In this document: positions 1 to 7,994 of the stretch, in pieces
Layout of the letters: each line of letters begins with the position of its first letter
Numbering within the stretch: position 1 is the stretch's first letter
Source of the DNA: Clostridiales bacterium
Lineage (GTDB): Bacteria; Bacillota; Clostridia; Oscillospirales; Oscillospiraceae
Length of the DNA stretch: 8,995 bases
Reading direction: 5' to 3'
Assembly (NCBI GenBank): GCA_012729875.1
Contig: JAAYCC010000137.1
Span: forward strand, 1-8,995
Translations under genes and position numbers: made by a program
Notes under the pieces: model-generated
Seen by the model: the letters and a program-made list of their open reading frames with translations, nothing else
Told to the model about the DNA's origin: nothing
Database searches by the model: none

Positions 1-645
1 CCTATGGACAGGCTTTTCTCAACTGATCTGCCCTATTGCGATACTAAGCTCAACACCACATATGATTACAATACCAAAAAAGCTGAGGCTCTGCTTGAGG
101 AAACGGGCTGGCTTCTTGACAGCGGTTCTAAATTCCGCAGCAAAAACGGCGATACTCTCTCGCTGGAGTATTGCTACATCTCAACAGACACGGTGAGCAA
201 GACCCTCGGCGAGGTGCTCCAGAGCATGTATGCTGATATCGGTGTCGAAATCAAGCTGGTGGGCGAGGAGCCCAACTCCTTCTATGACAGACAGAAGAGC
301 GGCGAGTTCGATATCATCGTATCGGAAACCTGGGGTAATCAGTATGATCCGCATTCTATGGTGGCGTCCTTCAGAGAACCGTCGCACGCCGATTACAGGG
401 CACAGGAGGGGATTTCAAACAAAGCCTATCTTGACGACCTGATTACAAAGATGTTGGTGGAGACTGACGAGACAAAGCGGCAGGAAATGTATACTGAAAT
501 ATTTAACATACTGCAGGACAACGCGGTATATATCCCCGTCTGCGGCTCAACTTCTCTCTGTGTGACCGCTAAGGATATTACAGGGGTAGTATTCAATACG
601 GTGAGCGATATACCCACCCAGTCTATAACCAGAACGGCTGGCTGA
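1..645 (+). CDS. nikA: Nickel ABC transporter substrate-binding protein NikA, C-terminal part (5' end outside window)
   Basis: This is the extracytoplasmic binding protein that captures nickel, probably as a small-chelator complex, and delivers it to NikBC. The frame is open at base 1, so the signal peptide and N-terminal lobe are missing. The visible 214 residues match the C-terminal part of SBP_bac_5 (family 5) proteins, which are normally about 500-540 residues. Several blocks parallel E. coli NikA from memory: GEEPNSFYDRQ (against GEEESSIYARQ), TWGNQYDPH (against TWGAPYDPH) and PSHADYRAQEG (against PSHADFQAQQG). The SHAD histidine (codon 385-387) aligns with E. coli His416, which coordinates the metal complex. 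Dipeptide- or oligopeptide-binding relatives are the alternative, but these blocks and the gene order favour nickel. The ATG at base 4 is internal and not the start. A strong hairpin separates this gene from nikB. Any nickel-responsive operator would lie upstream, outside the window. Confidence 0.88.
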   Translation, partial: PMDRLFSTDLPYCDTKLNTTYDYNTKKAEALLEETGWLLDSGSKFRSKNGDTLSLEYCYISTDTVSKTLGEVLQSMYADIGVEIKLVGEEPNSFYDRQKSGEFDIIVSETWGNQYDPHSMVASFREPSHADYRAQEGISNKAYLDDLITKMLVETDETKRQEMYTEIFNILQDNAVYIPVCGSTSLCVTAKDITGVVFNTVSDIPTQSITRTAG

Positions 646-684
646 AGCTCTAATAGCTTACTTAAATTGATCTGATTAAACGCT

Positions 685-720
685 CTGTAAGAGGAACTGT
701 TTTTACAGTTCCTCTTACAG
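685..720 (+). promoter_or_regulatory. Perfect 16-bp hairpin between nikA and nikB
   Basis: The arm CTGTAAGAGGAACTGT (685-700) and its exact reverse complement (705-720) enclose a TTTT loop. No T-run follows on either strand, so this is not a classical intrinsic terminator. The nikB ribosome binding site starts about 3 bases after the right arm. Hairpins between a binding-protein gene and its permease genes commonly protect the upstream mRNA 3' end or lower downstream expression, as in malE-malF, so that binding protein is made in excess. That role is inferred here. Confidence 0.75.
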
Positions 721-735
721 CAGAAAGGGAAGCCA

Positions 736-1668
736 ATGGGCAAATATATAATCAAACGCCTGCTTCAGCTTATACCTATTCTGCTGGTGGTATCAATATT
801 GGCATTCGGACTCGTGCGTGTTTTACCGGGAGGGGCTGCGGTTGCGTATTTGACCGCAAGAAATATTGCGCCGACAAAGGAATCCATTGCCGCAGCAGAG
901 GAATATCTGGGGCTGAATCAGCCGCTTCTTACACAATATTTTATATGGCTTAAGGGCGCTGCGGCCTTCGACTTCGGCGTGTCATACGCTTCCAACAAAG
1001 CAATAGCGCCTGAGATATTGGGGGCCCTACGCAATACAATGGGGCTTGCCGCAGCTGCTATGGTATGGCTTGTTCTGATAAGCGTACCGCTTGGAATTTT
1101 CTCCGCAAAAAAGCCCAACAGCGCATTTGACCACTTCTCAAGAGGCTTTGCATTTCTCGGGGCTTCCGCCCCTTCTTTTCTCGTCGGTTTTTTACTTGTC
1201 TTATTGTTCTCGGTAAAGCTAAACCTGCTTCCGTCCTTCGGCAAAAGGAACTTTGCAAGCTATATCATGCCCTCGCTGACACTTGCTTTGGGGTATATTG
1301 CGTCCTATTCCCGTATTCTGAGGAACAGCCTTCTGGAAAACATGAGGTCTACAAACGTACTCTATGCAAGGGCGAGGGGGCTTAAAGAAAAGCGGGTATT
1401 CAGCGCCCACACCCTGCGGAACTCTATGATACCGGTCGTGACCAACTTTTGCCTGAGCGTCGGCGGAATGCTTGCCGGAAGCGTAATTGTTGAAGATGTT
1501 TTTTCCTGGCCGGGGATGGGCAGGCTGATCATAAGCTCAATAGAGGCCCGGGACTATCCGATGATACAGGCATATGTCGTCATTATGGCCTTGCTGTACA
1601 TAACAATAAATCTTGTAGCCGACATTTTATGCGCGGCAATAAACCCAAAGATCAGATATGAGGCGTGA
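736..1668 (+). CDS. nikB: Nickel ABC transporter permease NikB
   Basis: This is one of the two integral-membrane subunits forming the nickel translocation channel. At 310 residues it is close to E. coli NikB (314). It opens with the family N-terminus: a basic YIIKRLL stretch, a hydrophobic helix at about 11-30, then LPGG. Further membrane segments lie at roughly 104-122, 140-162, 175-192, 236-254 and 276-300. The EAA coupling loop that contacts the ATPases spans about 208-233 (ARARGLKEKRVFSAHTLRNS). The conserved FSWPGMGRL (256-264) and the C-terminal INLVADIL...NPKIRY are also present. ATG at 736 is preceded by AAAGGGA at 724-730. It is separated from nikA by a 90-bp gap containing the hairpin and ends 4 bp before nikC. 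The subunit fold is certain; the nickel label rests on NikA and gene order, since Dpp and Opp permeases look alike. Confidence 0.9.
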   Translation: MGKYIIKRLLQLIPILLVVSILAFGLVRVLPGGAAVAYLTARNIAPTKESIAAAEEYLGLNQPLLTQYFIWLKGAAAFDFGVSYASNKAIAPEILGALRNTMGLAAAAMVWLVLISVPLGIFSAKKPNSAFDHFSRGFAFLGASAPSFLVGFLLVLLFSVKLNLLPSFGKRNFASYIMPSLTLALGYIASYSRILRNSLLENMRSTNVLYARARGLKEKRVFSAHTLRNSMIPVVTNFCLSVGGMLAGSVIVEDVFSWPGMGRLIISSIEARDYPMIQAYVVIMALLYITINLVADILCAAINPKIRYEA

Positions 1669-1672
1669 GAAT

Positions 1673-2506
1673 ATGAAGACAAGATTTATTTTAAAACGAA
1701 TGTACAGGAAAAAAAGCGTAATTTTTTTTACAATAATACTGGCAATCATTCTATTTGCCGTAATAGCCGCTCCGCTGATTGCCCCGAATGATATTTATAA
1801 AACAGACCTTCTGAACAGATTTGCACCTCCCAGCGCCCAATTCCCGTTTGGAACGGATGAACTGGGCCGCTGCATATTCTCCCGTATTCTGTTCGGCGGC
1901 AGGGCTTCGCTCACCTATGCCCTTATAGCGACAACGGTTGCCGCCATAATAGGGACGACGATCGGTATGATCTCCGGATACAAGGGCGGCAGAGTGGACG
2001 GACTGATAATGCGCATCTGCGACATCATGTATTCGTTCCCTCACCTTGTTATAACCCTTGTGATCGTTGCAATACTGGGCAGCGGGATCTACAACATACT
2101 TATAGCCATGCTCGTTACGCAATGGCTGTACTATGCGAGGATGAGCCGCGGCATGACAATGGACATCAGAAACCAGAATTTTGTAGCGGCGGCGCGCTCC
2201 AACGGGTCGTCCACCGCCAAGATAATATTCAAGCATATCCTGCCCAATATAGTCCCGCAGATGATTGCTCTCACCACAATTGATTTCGGGCATACCATTC
2301 TGACTATTTCGGGCCTTTCTTTTCTGGGCCTTGGCGTCCAGCCTCCATCTCCGGAGTGGGGGGCGCTCATAAACAGCGCGCGTGCCTTTATCTATACGGA
2401 CATACAGATGATTTTATGGCCCGGACTTATGATACTGCTGGTAGTTCTTTCCGTTAATGTCATCGGCGACAATCTCAGAGATGCGCTGGATATGAAGATG
2501 AATTGA
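1673..2506 (+). CDS. nikC: Nickel ABC transporter permease NikC
   Basis: This is the second membrane subunit, pairing with NikB. I chose the ATG at 1673 over the in-frame ATG at 1658. GAGG at 1660-1663 sits 9 bases upstream of 1673, the product then has 277 residues (the length of E. coli NikC), and the longer version would overlap nikB and has only a weak Shine-Dalgarno. The protein begins with a basic stretch (KTRFILKRMYRKK) and a helix at 15-37. It then shows the family signature FGTDELGRCIFSR (59-71), in which cysteine replaces the usual aspartate after GR. More helices lie at about 82-102, 123-150 and 245-265. The EAA loop is at about 171-193 (VAAARSNGSSTAKIIFKHILPN). SFLGLGVQPPSPEWG (216-230) and IGDNLRDALD near the end are typical of the DppC/OppC/NikC family. 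Confidence 0.9.
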   Translation: MKTRFILKRMYRKKSVIFFTIILAIILFAVIAAPLIAPNDIYKTDLLNRFAPPSAQFPFGTDELGRCIFSRILFGGRASLTYALIATTVAAIIGTTIGMISGYKGGRVDGLIMRICDIMYSFPHLVITLVIVAILGSGIYNILIAMLVTQWLYYARMSRGMTMDIRNQNFVAAARSNGSSTAKIIFKHILPNIVPQMIALTTIDFGHTILTISGLSFLGLGVQPPSPEWGALINSARAFIYTDIQMILWPGLMILLVVLSVNVIGDNLRDALDMKMN

Positions 2507-2519
2507 AAGGCGTGTGACT

Positions 2520-3494
2520 ATGGAACCGGTTCTGGAAGTTAAGGATTTGAATATAAGCCTGAAAGAAGGCTGTAATACTTATAAGGCAGTCGAAAACGTC
2601 TCATTTTCAATTGGAAAGGGGCAGACCCTCGGGATAATCGGGGAGAGCGGCAGCGGGAAATCCCTCACCTGTATGGCGATTTTGGGCCTGCTGCCCGCAG
2701 ACGTCTGGGACTATGACGCGGAGATAGTCCTGAACGGAAAAAGTCTGCCTTTCAGAGATAACAAGGCCATGAGGGGATACAGGGGGACGGACATCGCTCT
2801 AATAATGCAAAACCCAATGAGCGCATTCAATCCTGTCATGACAATAAAAAGGCACTTTGAAGAGACCCTTGCCGCGCATAAAAACTGGAATAAGAACCAG
2901 ATAAAAGCCGCTGCACTTGAAATGCTCTCACAGATGCGGATAAAAAACCCCGAAACCGTCTATAACAGCTATCCTTTTCAATGCAGCGGCGGAATGCTCC
3001 AGAGGATAATGATAGCGCTGGCGGTAATAATGGAGCCCTCGGTGCTCATAGCCGATGAGCCTACGACCGCCCTCGACCTAACTGTGCAGTTCGAAATAAT
3101 CAAGCTCATAAATCAGATGAGGAAAAAATACAACACATCCGTAGTTATTGTGTCGCATGACCTGAACGTAATTGCCGGCATTGCCGACGAAATAGCGGTT
3201 ATGTACAGCGGATTCATTGTTGAACAGGCGCCAGCAGAAGAGGTCCTTAACAGTCCCCTGCACCCGTATACAGCGGGGCTTTTCAGATCAAGGCCCTCAT
3301 ATTCAAAAGAGAGACTTTCCGAAATATCAGGGCAGCCCCTGTCCCTGAAACAGAGGAACAGTATGTGTATGTTTTCGGAACGATGCCCACTGAAAGGCGA
3401 GGGGTGCTCGAATTTCGAGATGCTGGCCCACAAGGTTTCAGACGACCACTTCGTCAGATGCTGTGCCAAGGAGATGACAAAAACAAGTGCTTGA
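2520..3494 (+). CDS. nikD: Nickel ABC transporter ATP-binding protein NikD with cysteine-rich C-terminal extension
   Basis: This is one of the two cytoplasmic ATPases energising NikBC. All ABC motifs are present in the 324-residue product: Walker A GESGSGKS (41-48), Q-loop Gln97, signature CSGGM (155-159), Walker B IADE with catalytic Glu180, and H-loop His213. The signature starts with Cys instead of the usual Leu or Phe. HPYTAGLF (248-255) begins the oligopeptide-transporter C-terminal domain, which holds Cys283, Cys289, Cys296 and Cys314. In related Opp/Dpp ATPases equivalent cysteines bind a 4Fe-4S cluster; E. coli NikD (254 residues) has no such extension. ATG at 2520 is preferred to the GTG at 2514 because AAAGG (2506-2510) is 9 bases from the ATG and only 3 from the GTG. 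The gene overlaps nikE by 8 bp, which implies translational coupling. DppD or OppD would be the label without the NikA context. Confidence 0.88.
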   Translation: MEPVLEVKDLNISLKEGCNTYKAVENVSFSIGKGQTLGIIGESGSGKSLTCMAILGLLPADVWDYDAEIVLNGKSLPFRDNKAMRGYRGTDIALIMQNPMSAFNPVMTIKRHFEETLAAHKNWNKNQIKAAALEMLSQMRIKNPETVYNSYPFQCSGGMLQRIMIALAVIMEPSVLIADEPTTALDLTVQFEIIKLINQMRKKYNTSVVIVSHDLNVIAGIADEIAVMYSGFIVEQAPAEEVLNSPLHPYTAGLFRSRPSYSKERLSEISGQPLSLKQRNSMCMFSERCPLKGEGCSNFEMLAHKVSDDHFVRCCAKEMTKTSA

Positions 3495-4416
3495 AGTAAG
3501 AGATGTAAAAAAAACATATAAGACAAAACGCTTCGGAAGATCCGTGCCCGTCAGAGCCGTAAAAGGATTGAGCATGAATATTGAAAAGGGCAGATGCCTT
3601 GGCTTGGTTGGGGAGAGCGGCTGCGGAAAGAGCACTCTGGGGAGAATGATTTCCGGCATGGAGAGGCCGGATACGGGAAGCGTTCTCCTGGATGGGCTGG
3701 ATATATACAACAAGCCCTCAAGAGAGATCAGAGCTCTGCGCCGGGAGATTCAGATCGTTTTTCAGGACAGCATGGCCTCGGTTGACCCCCGGATGAATGC
3801 GGATGCCATCATCAGCGAGCCGCTCATTAATTTTTATGGTCTGAAGGGCCAATGCCTTGATGACAGGGTGAGCGAACTGCTGGATATGGTGTGCTTGCCG
3901 GATGGGGATAAGACGAAGTACCCGTTTCAATTCAGCGGCGGGCAGCTTCAAAGGGTCTGCATAGCGCGTGCGCTGGCGTCGGAGCCGTCCTTCATAGTCC
4001 TTGACGAGCCGTTGAGCAGCCTAGACGTGTCCGTACAGGCGCAGATCCTGAATCTGCTTTCAGACGTAAAAAAGGCTACAGACGTATCATATCTGCTCAT
4101 TTCGCACGACCTTGAGGCGGTCTATTATCTCTCCGATTCAATATGTGTTATGTACGCCGGTATGGTAATGGAATCGATTGAGGACATAGGGGATTTCTAT
4201 AAGCTGAAACACCCATATTCGCTGAAGCTTCTTAGTCTTAGGGGGAAGTGCGGGGCTGACAGTACGGATATTGAGAATGTTTCTGATTCGGAGGACAGGA
4301 TAAAAGGCTGTCCCTATTACTCCCGCTGCCCAAAACATTCTGAACAATGCAAAAATGCCCTTCCTTCGCTGGAAAAGATCGAAGAAGGGCATTATATACG
4401 CTGCTATAACTATTGA
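3487..4416 (+). CDS. nikE: Nickel ABC transporter ATP-binding protein NikE with cysteine-rich C-terminal extension
   Basis: This is the partner ATPase of NikD, 309 residues. Motifs are Walker A GESGCGKST (42-50), Q-loop Gln93, signature FSGGQ (149-153), Walker B VLDE with catalytic Glu174, and H-loop His207. KHPYSLKLL (241-249) begins the Opp-type C-terminal domain, with Cys275, Cys281, Cys288 and Cys306. This C-x5-C-x6-C-x17-C spacing is identical to that of NikD. GTG at 3487 is the only plausible start because an in-frame TGA lies at 3475. AAGGAG at 3468-3473 lies 13 bases upstream, which is rather long. The start sits inside the end of nikD, so coupled re-initiation is likely. The last codons contain a strong hairpin. 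Symmetrical motif completeness suggests that both ATP sites of the NikDE pair hydrolyse ATP. Confidence 0.88.
   Translation: MLEVRDVKKTYKTKRFGRSVPVRAVKGLSMNIEKGRCLGLVGESGCGKSTLGRMISGMERPDTGSVLLDGLDIYNKPSREIRALRREIQIVFQDSMASVDPRMNADAIISEPLINFYGLKGQCLDDRVSELLDMVCLPDGDKTKYPFQFSGGQLQRVCIARALASEPSFIVLDEPLSSLDVSVQAQILNLLSDVKKATDVSYLLISHDLEAVYYLSDSICVMYAGMVMESIEDIGDFYKLKHPYSLKLLSLRGKCGADSTDIENVSDSEDRIKGCPYYSRCPKHSEQCKNALPSLEKIEEGHYIRCYNY
4354..4393 (+). promoter_or_regulatory. Strong hairpin within the 3' end of nikE
   Basis: The left arm AATGCCCTTCCTTCG (4354-4368) pairs with CGAAGAAGGGCATT (4380-4393) over 14 base pairs with one bulged C, leaving an 11-base loop. It ends about 20 bases before the nikE stop. 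A T-rich stretch (4431-4439) follows, but almost 40 bases downstream, too far for a standard intrinsic terminator. It could stabilise or process the nik mRNA ahead of the exporter genes, or be a by-product of the protein sequence. Its function is not shown. Confidence 0.5.
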
Positions 4417-4467
4417 TTTAAATTATACAGATATTTTTTACAAAAATGAGAATTGGGGGGATATCCT

Positions 4468-6210
4468 ATGCAGGCATATTTGCGTGTCGCACGCTTTATA
4501 GGGTACATAAGAAAGGAAACGCTTATAAAGTTCCTCATAGTGCTTACTATGACTGCGGGCAGCGTAATCGAAGCATGGGCATTGGCACGTTGCGCTTCTG
4601 CCGTATTGAATCGTGCTGATATGAAGGTAATCATGACGTTCATCCTTGTCGCCTTGGCCGCAATCCTTGTAAAGGCTTTTATGTCACGTATAAACGAAGC
4701 ATATTCAAAAACTACAGCCGCAAAGGTTAAAGGGGCAATAAGAAATGAGCTTTTGGAAAAGCTGATGAAATTGGGCCCGAAATATCAGTCGACAAAGAGG
4801 AGCGGGTCTCTCCAGTCGCTGATTACCGACGGCGTGGAGGCGCTGGAAAGCTTTTTGGTTTATTACATACCTCAGGCGTTTGTCTGCCTTATAACAGTTA
4901 TTGTACTGGTGGTCTATATTTTCAGAGTTGATGCTGTCGCCAGTTTGATCGTGCTTTTCGGAGTTATCGCCGCAATTGCGGCGCCGCTGTGCTCCCGCTC
5001 CGTTATAGCAAAATCGTGCACACATTATTGGAGAAATTACGCAATACTGAATGCACAATACATTGATACGATGCAGGGCATGAGCACGTTAAAGGCGTTT
5101 AACTCCAGTATAGCCAAGGGCGAGGAGCTCGAGGACAACTGCTGGACATTTTACAGGCATCAGATCCGCAATACGGCTTTTTCGATAATGGACTCAAGCG
5201 TTGTCGTTTTGCTGACAGGTATCGGCACGTCTGTTTCGGTTGCCGTCGCGGCGTATGGGGCGGCAACAGGCAGAGTGGATATTGCGGGACTTCTCGGGAT
5301 TCTCTTCCTGGTGCCCGAGTGCTTTAAGCCCGTCGCCAGTCTAAATCAGTTCTGGCACAGCAGCTACATGGGCTTTTCGGTCTCCGATCAGATATTTGAA
5401 ATTCTTGATGAACCGATTTCGGTCGCTGAAAAGGAGACCGCCCTGACAAGCGGTCTGGACAGCAGTAAGCCTGAGATCAATGTACAGAACGTCTCTTTCC
5501 GCTACTTGGCAAAGCGCGAACAGGTGCTTAAAAGCATCAGCCTGGATATAAAGCAAGGCCAGAAAATCGCTCTTGTAGGCAAATCGGGTTCCGGCAAATC
5601 GACGGTTGTCAATCTGCTTCTGCGCTTTTATGACCCCGATAAAGGACATATTTTATTTAACGGAGTCGATATCTGCGATTTTTCGCTTGATTATCTGCGC
5701 AGCAAAATAGCTGTTGTTTTTCAGGATACATATCTGTTTTATGGAACAATGAGAGAGAACTTAAGCCTGGCCAATCCCAATGCATCTATGGAAAAGATTG
5801 TAGAGGCTGCGAAGGCGGCCAATATACACGACTATATTATGAGCCTGCCGGACGGATATGACACGATAGTCGGAGAGCGGGGTTCAACCATTTCAGGCGG
5901 AGAGAGACAACGCGTAGCGATTGCCCGCGCTCTCATCAAAGACGCTCCGTTCCTTATTTTGGACGAGGCCACGGCAAATGTGGATGCTGAAAATGAAAAG
6001 AGCATTCAGGAGGCGCTTGACTTCCTTATGCTTGATAAGACCACGCTTGTGATTGCACACAGACTTTCAACTATAAGGAATGCGGACCGGATAATTGTTC
6101 TTGAAAACGGGTCTATTGCCGAACAGGGAACCCATGACGAGCTTCTTCTGATGGACAATATCTATTCAAGACTTATTGAAGCTCAAAAGACAGCGGGAAG
6201 GGAGGCATAG
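4468..6210 (+). CDS. Exporter-fold half-size ABC transporter, first subunit of a heterodimer
   Basis: This is a membrane domain fused to an ATPase (580 residues). Membrane helices lie at about 18-43, 52-73, 128-152, 155-175, 238-262 and 272-295. A GMSTLKAF stretch (204-211), of the kind seen at this position in CydD-like and other exporter-fold proteins, lies in the intracellular region. The nucleotide-binding domain has Walker A GKSGSGKST (371-379, Lys377), Q-loop Gln419, signature ISGGE (475-479), Walker B ILDE with catalytic Glu500, and H-loop His531, so it looks catalytically intact. I start at ATG 4468 because GGGGGGA (4455-4461) is placed correctly for it; the TTG at 4453 would overlap that site. 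It lies 51 bp after nikE and 2 bp before its partner. Substrate and direction are unknown. Drug or lipid export, CydDC-like thiol export, and YbtPQ/IrtAB-like metallophore import are all compatible, and the nickel neighbours make a metal-related role attractive. Confidence 0.85.
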   Translation: MQAYLRVARFIGYIRKETLIKFLIVLTMTAGSVIEAWALARCASAVLNRADMKVIMTFILVALAAILVKAFMSRINEAYSKTTAAKVKGAIRNELLEKLMKLGPKYQSTKRSGSLQSLITDGVEALESFLVYYIPQAFVCLITVIVLVVYIFRVDAVASLIVLFGVIAAIAAPLCSRSVIAKSCTHYWRNYAILNAQYIDTMQGMSTLKAFNSSIAKGEELEDNCWTFYRHQIRNTAFSIMDSSVVVLLTGIGTSVSVAVAAYGAATGRVDIAGLLGILFLVPECFKPVASLNQFWHSSYMGFSVSDQIFEILDEPISVAEKETALTSGLDSSKPEINVQNVSFRYLAKREQVLKSISLDIKQGQKIALVGKSGSGKSTVVNLLLRFYDPDKGHILFNGVDICDFSLDYLRSKIAVVFQDTYLFYGTMRENLSLANPNASMEKIVEAAKAANIHDYIMSLPDGYDTIVGERGSTISGGERQRVAIARALIKDAPFLILDEATANVDAENEKSIQEALDFLMLDKTTLVIAHRLSTIRNADRIIVLENGSIAEQGTHDELLLMDNIYSRLIEAQKTAGREA

Positions 6211-6212
6211 GG

Positions 6213-7994
6213 ATGAATAATAATAAATCTGAACAGCGCGGCCGCACGGCAAACTTGTTTCGTCTTGTGAAGACTATTAAGAAACACTACCTGAAAATGG
6301 GCTTTGCCGCATTCTGCGGAGTCGTCAAACATCTAAGCACTATAGGCGCCGCAACACTCTGCGCGTATATAGTCGGTCTGGCTGCCCAGGAGAGACTGCT
6401 CGATGTCGCAGGAAAGCTTTTTTTAATTCTAGGCATTCTGGTTGTGATTATGGCCTTATCCAACTTCGGTGAGAGCTTCACGGCGCACGATGTGGCATAT
6501 AGGATCCTGGCCGAATTCAGGATACGCCTGTATTCGGCGGTTGAAAGGGTTTGTCCTTCAATATTGCTTGATATGCGTTCAGGACAGCTTGCGTCAACTC
6601 TTATGAGCGATGTGGAGGTGCTGGAGTGGTTCTTCGCCCATACGTTCAGCAATGTTTTCGTAATGGTTATTGTTGACGCTATAATCCTTGTATATCTTGG
6701 ATCCCTGCACTGGCTGCTGGCGGTGATTATTCTCGCGTTTCAGATAATCACTCTGGTCATTCCGTTTTTTATGAAGAAGAAAGCTGATGAACAGGGCGCT
6801 GCGTTGAGGGACAGGCTTGCGGACGCTAATGCGGTCACTGTTGAGGGAGTACATGGGATGAAAGAAATCTTGACCCTCAACTATAAAGATGCGTACAGGA
6901 AGAAAAACGAACAATATATGGGAGATCTTTATACCGCTCAGCTGGCATATGGGAAACGCCTCGGAACAGAAGGCTCTCTTATGGAGATTGCGGTAGGTTT
7001 AGCGATGTTGACGGCAAAACTCGCGACCATATATATGGTATTTGGCAATCTTCTTCCCTATGAACTCTATACAACGGTCGTGGTTCTGTCCGTACTGTGC
7101 TTTAATCCGATAATAGAGATAAGCGGCATGGCGCGGAATTTCGGAATAATAACCGCAGCCGCAGACAGAGTATACCGTGTAATGGAGGCAGAGCCGCTTG
7201 TTTATGATAGCGGCAAACAGATCAACACGGATGAAATTGGAAAGGACGTCAGCTTTGAAAATGTCAGCTTCCGTTACCACGAGGATGCCAAGAACGCCGT
7301 TGAAAACATCTCCTTTACCATAGACAAAGGCGAAACGGTCGCGCTTGTCGGCCATTCGGGCGCGGGTAAGACAACCTGCGCGAATCTTCTGCTCAGGTAC
7401 TGGGATGTCAATGAGGGCGGCATAAAAATAGGCGGTGTGGATATAAGGGATATGTCTTTGAGCAATGTCCGCAGCATTACATCGGCTGTCCTTCAGGATG
7501 TATATCTGTTCAATATCTCAATTAAAGAGAATATACGCCTCGGCAATGTCCAGGCAAGCGATGAGGACGTTATCCATGCCGCTAAACAGGCGTGTGCCGA
7601 CGATTTTATTGTAGCTCTGCCGGACGGATATGACACTAATGTTGGAGAACGCGGCGCAAATCTCTCAGGGGGACAAAGACAGCGTATAGCCATTGCAAGA
7701 GCCATACTGAAGAATTCTCCTATACTGATTTTAGACGAGGCTGTTTCAAATCTCGACACTGAGAACGAAAGGGATATTCAGAGGGCGCTCAGAGAGGTGG
7801 CGCGTGACAGAACGACATTGGTTATAGCGCACAGGCTCTCTACAATAATGGCGGCGGATAAGCTTGTCGTGCTTGACAACGGAAGGATAGTCCAGTGCGG
7901 TACGCATTCTGAGCTGATCGAACAGGGCGGCCTGTACAGAACATTGGTAGAAGCACAGATGGAAAAAGAGAGAGTGGACGCTGTAGGCTGCTGA
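6213..7994 (+). CDS. Exporter-fold half-size ABC transporter, second subunit of a heterodimer
   Basis: This 593-residue half transporter has a hydrophilic N-terminus (about 25 residues) and membrane segments at about 30-57, 66-84, 142-163, 166-187, 253-277 and 282-300. Its ATPase domain has Walker A GHSGAGKTT (380-388, Lys386), Q-loop Gln428, signature LSGGQ (484-488), Walker B ILDE with catalytic Glu509, and H-loop His540. GGAGG at 6201-6205 lies 7 bases before the ATG, inside the end of the upstream gene. The 2-bp spacing and shared architecture argue for a heterodimer with the preceding protein. The two are clearly different outside the ATPase motifs, so this is not a recent duplication. 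Both ATP sites appear canonical, unlike heterodimers with one degenerate site. The substrate is unknown. This is probably the last gene of the operon, since a hairpin follows directly after the stop. Confidence 0.85.
   Translation: MNNNKSEQRGRTANLFRLVKTIKKHYLKMGFAAFCGVVKHLSTIGAATLCAYIVGLAAQERLLDVAGKLFLILGILVVIMALSNFGESFTAHDVAYRILAEFRIRLYSAVERVCPSILLDMRSGQLASTLMSDVEVLEWFFAHTFSNVFVMVIVDAIILVYLGSLHWLLAVIILAFQIITLVIPFFMKKKADEQGAALRDRLADANAVTVEGVHGMKEILTLNYKDAYRKKNEQYMGDLYTAQLAYGKRLGTEGSLMEIAVGLAMLTAKLATIYMVFGNLLPYELYTTVVVLSVLCFNPIIEISGMARNFGIITAAADRVYRVMEAEPLVYDSGKQINTDEIGKDVSFENVSFRYHEDAKNAVENISFTIDKGETVALVGHSGAGKTTCANLLLRYWDVNEGGIKIGGVDIRDMSLSNVRSITSAVLQDVYLFNISIKENIRLGNVQASDEDVIHAAKQACADDFIVALPDGYDTNVGERGANLSGGQRQRIAIARAILKNSPILILDEAVSNLDTENERDIQRALREVARDRTTLVIAHRLSTIMAADKLVVLDNGRIVQCGTHSELIEQGGLYRTLVEAQMEKERVDAVGC

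Noticed and set aside
1751..2293. Long minus-strand open frame (180 codons) opposite nikC
   Set aside because: Its translation has no recognisable motif, it is fully covered by the clear NikC frame, and no ribosome binding site or family resemblance supports it.
4417..4467. Possible separate promoter for the two half transporters in the nikE gap
   Set aside because: The gap is AT-rich and has a TATACA, but no -35 at a usable distance was found, so a separate promoter cannot be supported.
5845..5864. A 20-base stretch identical to 7617-7636 in the second half transporter
   Set aside because: It encodes the conserved LPDGYDT motif of the ABC domain in both paralogues; shared ancestry explains it without a mobile or recombination repeat.
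7247..7270. Short direct repeat GTCAGCTT in the second half transporter
   Set aside because: It comes from the protein motif VSFENVSF at the start of the ATPase domain, so it is a coding repeat.
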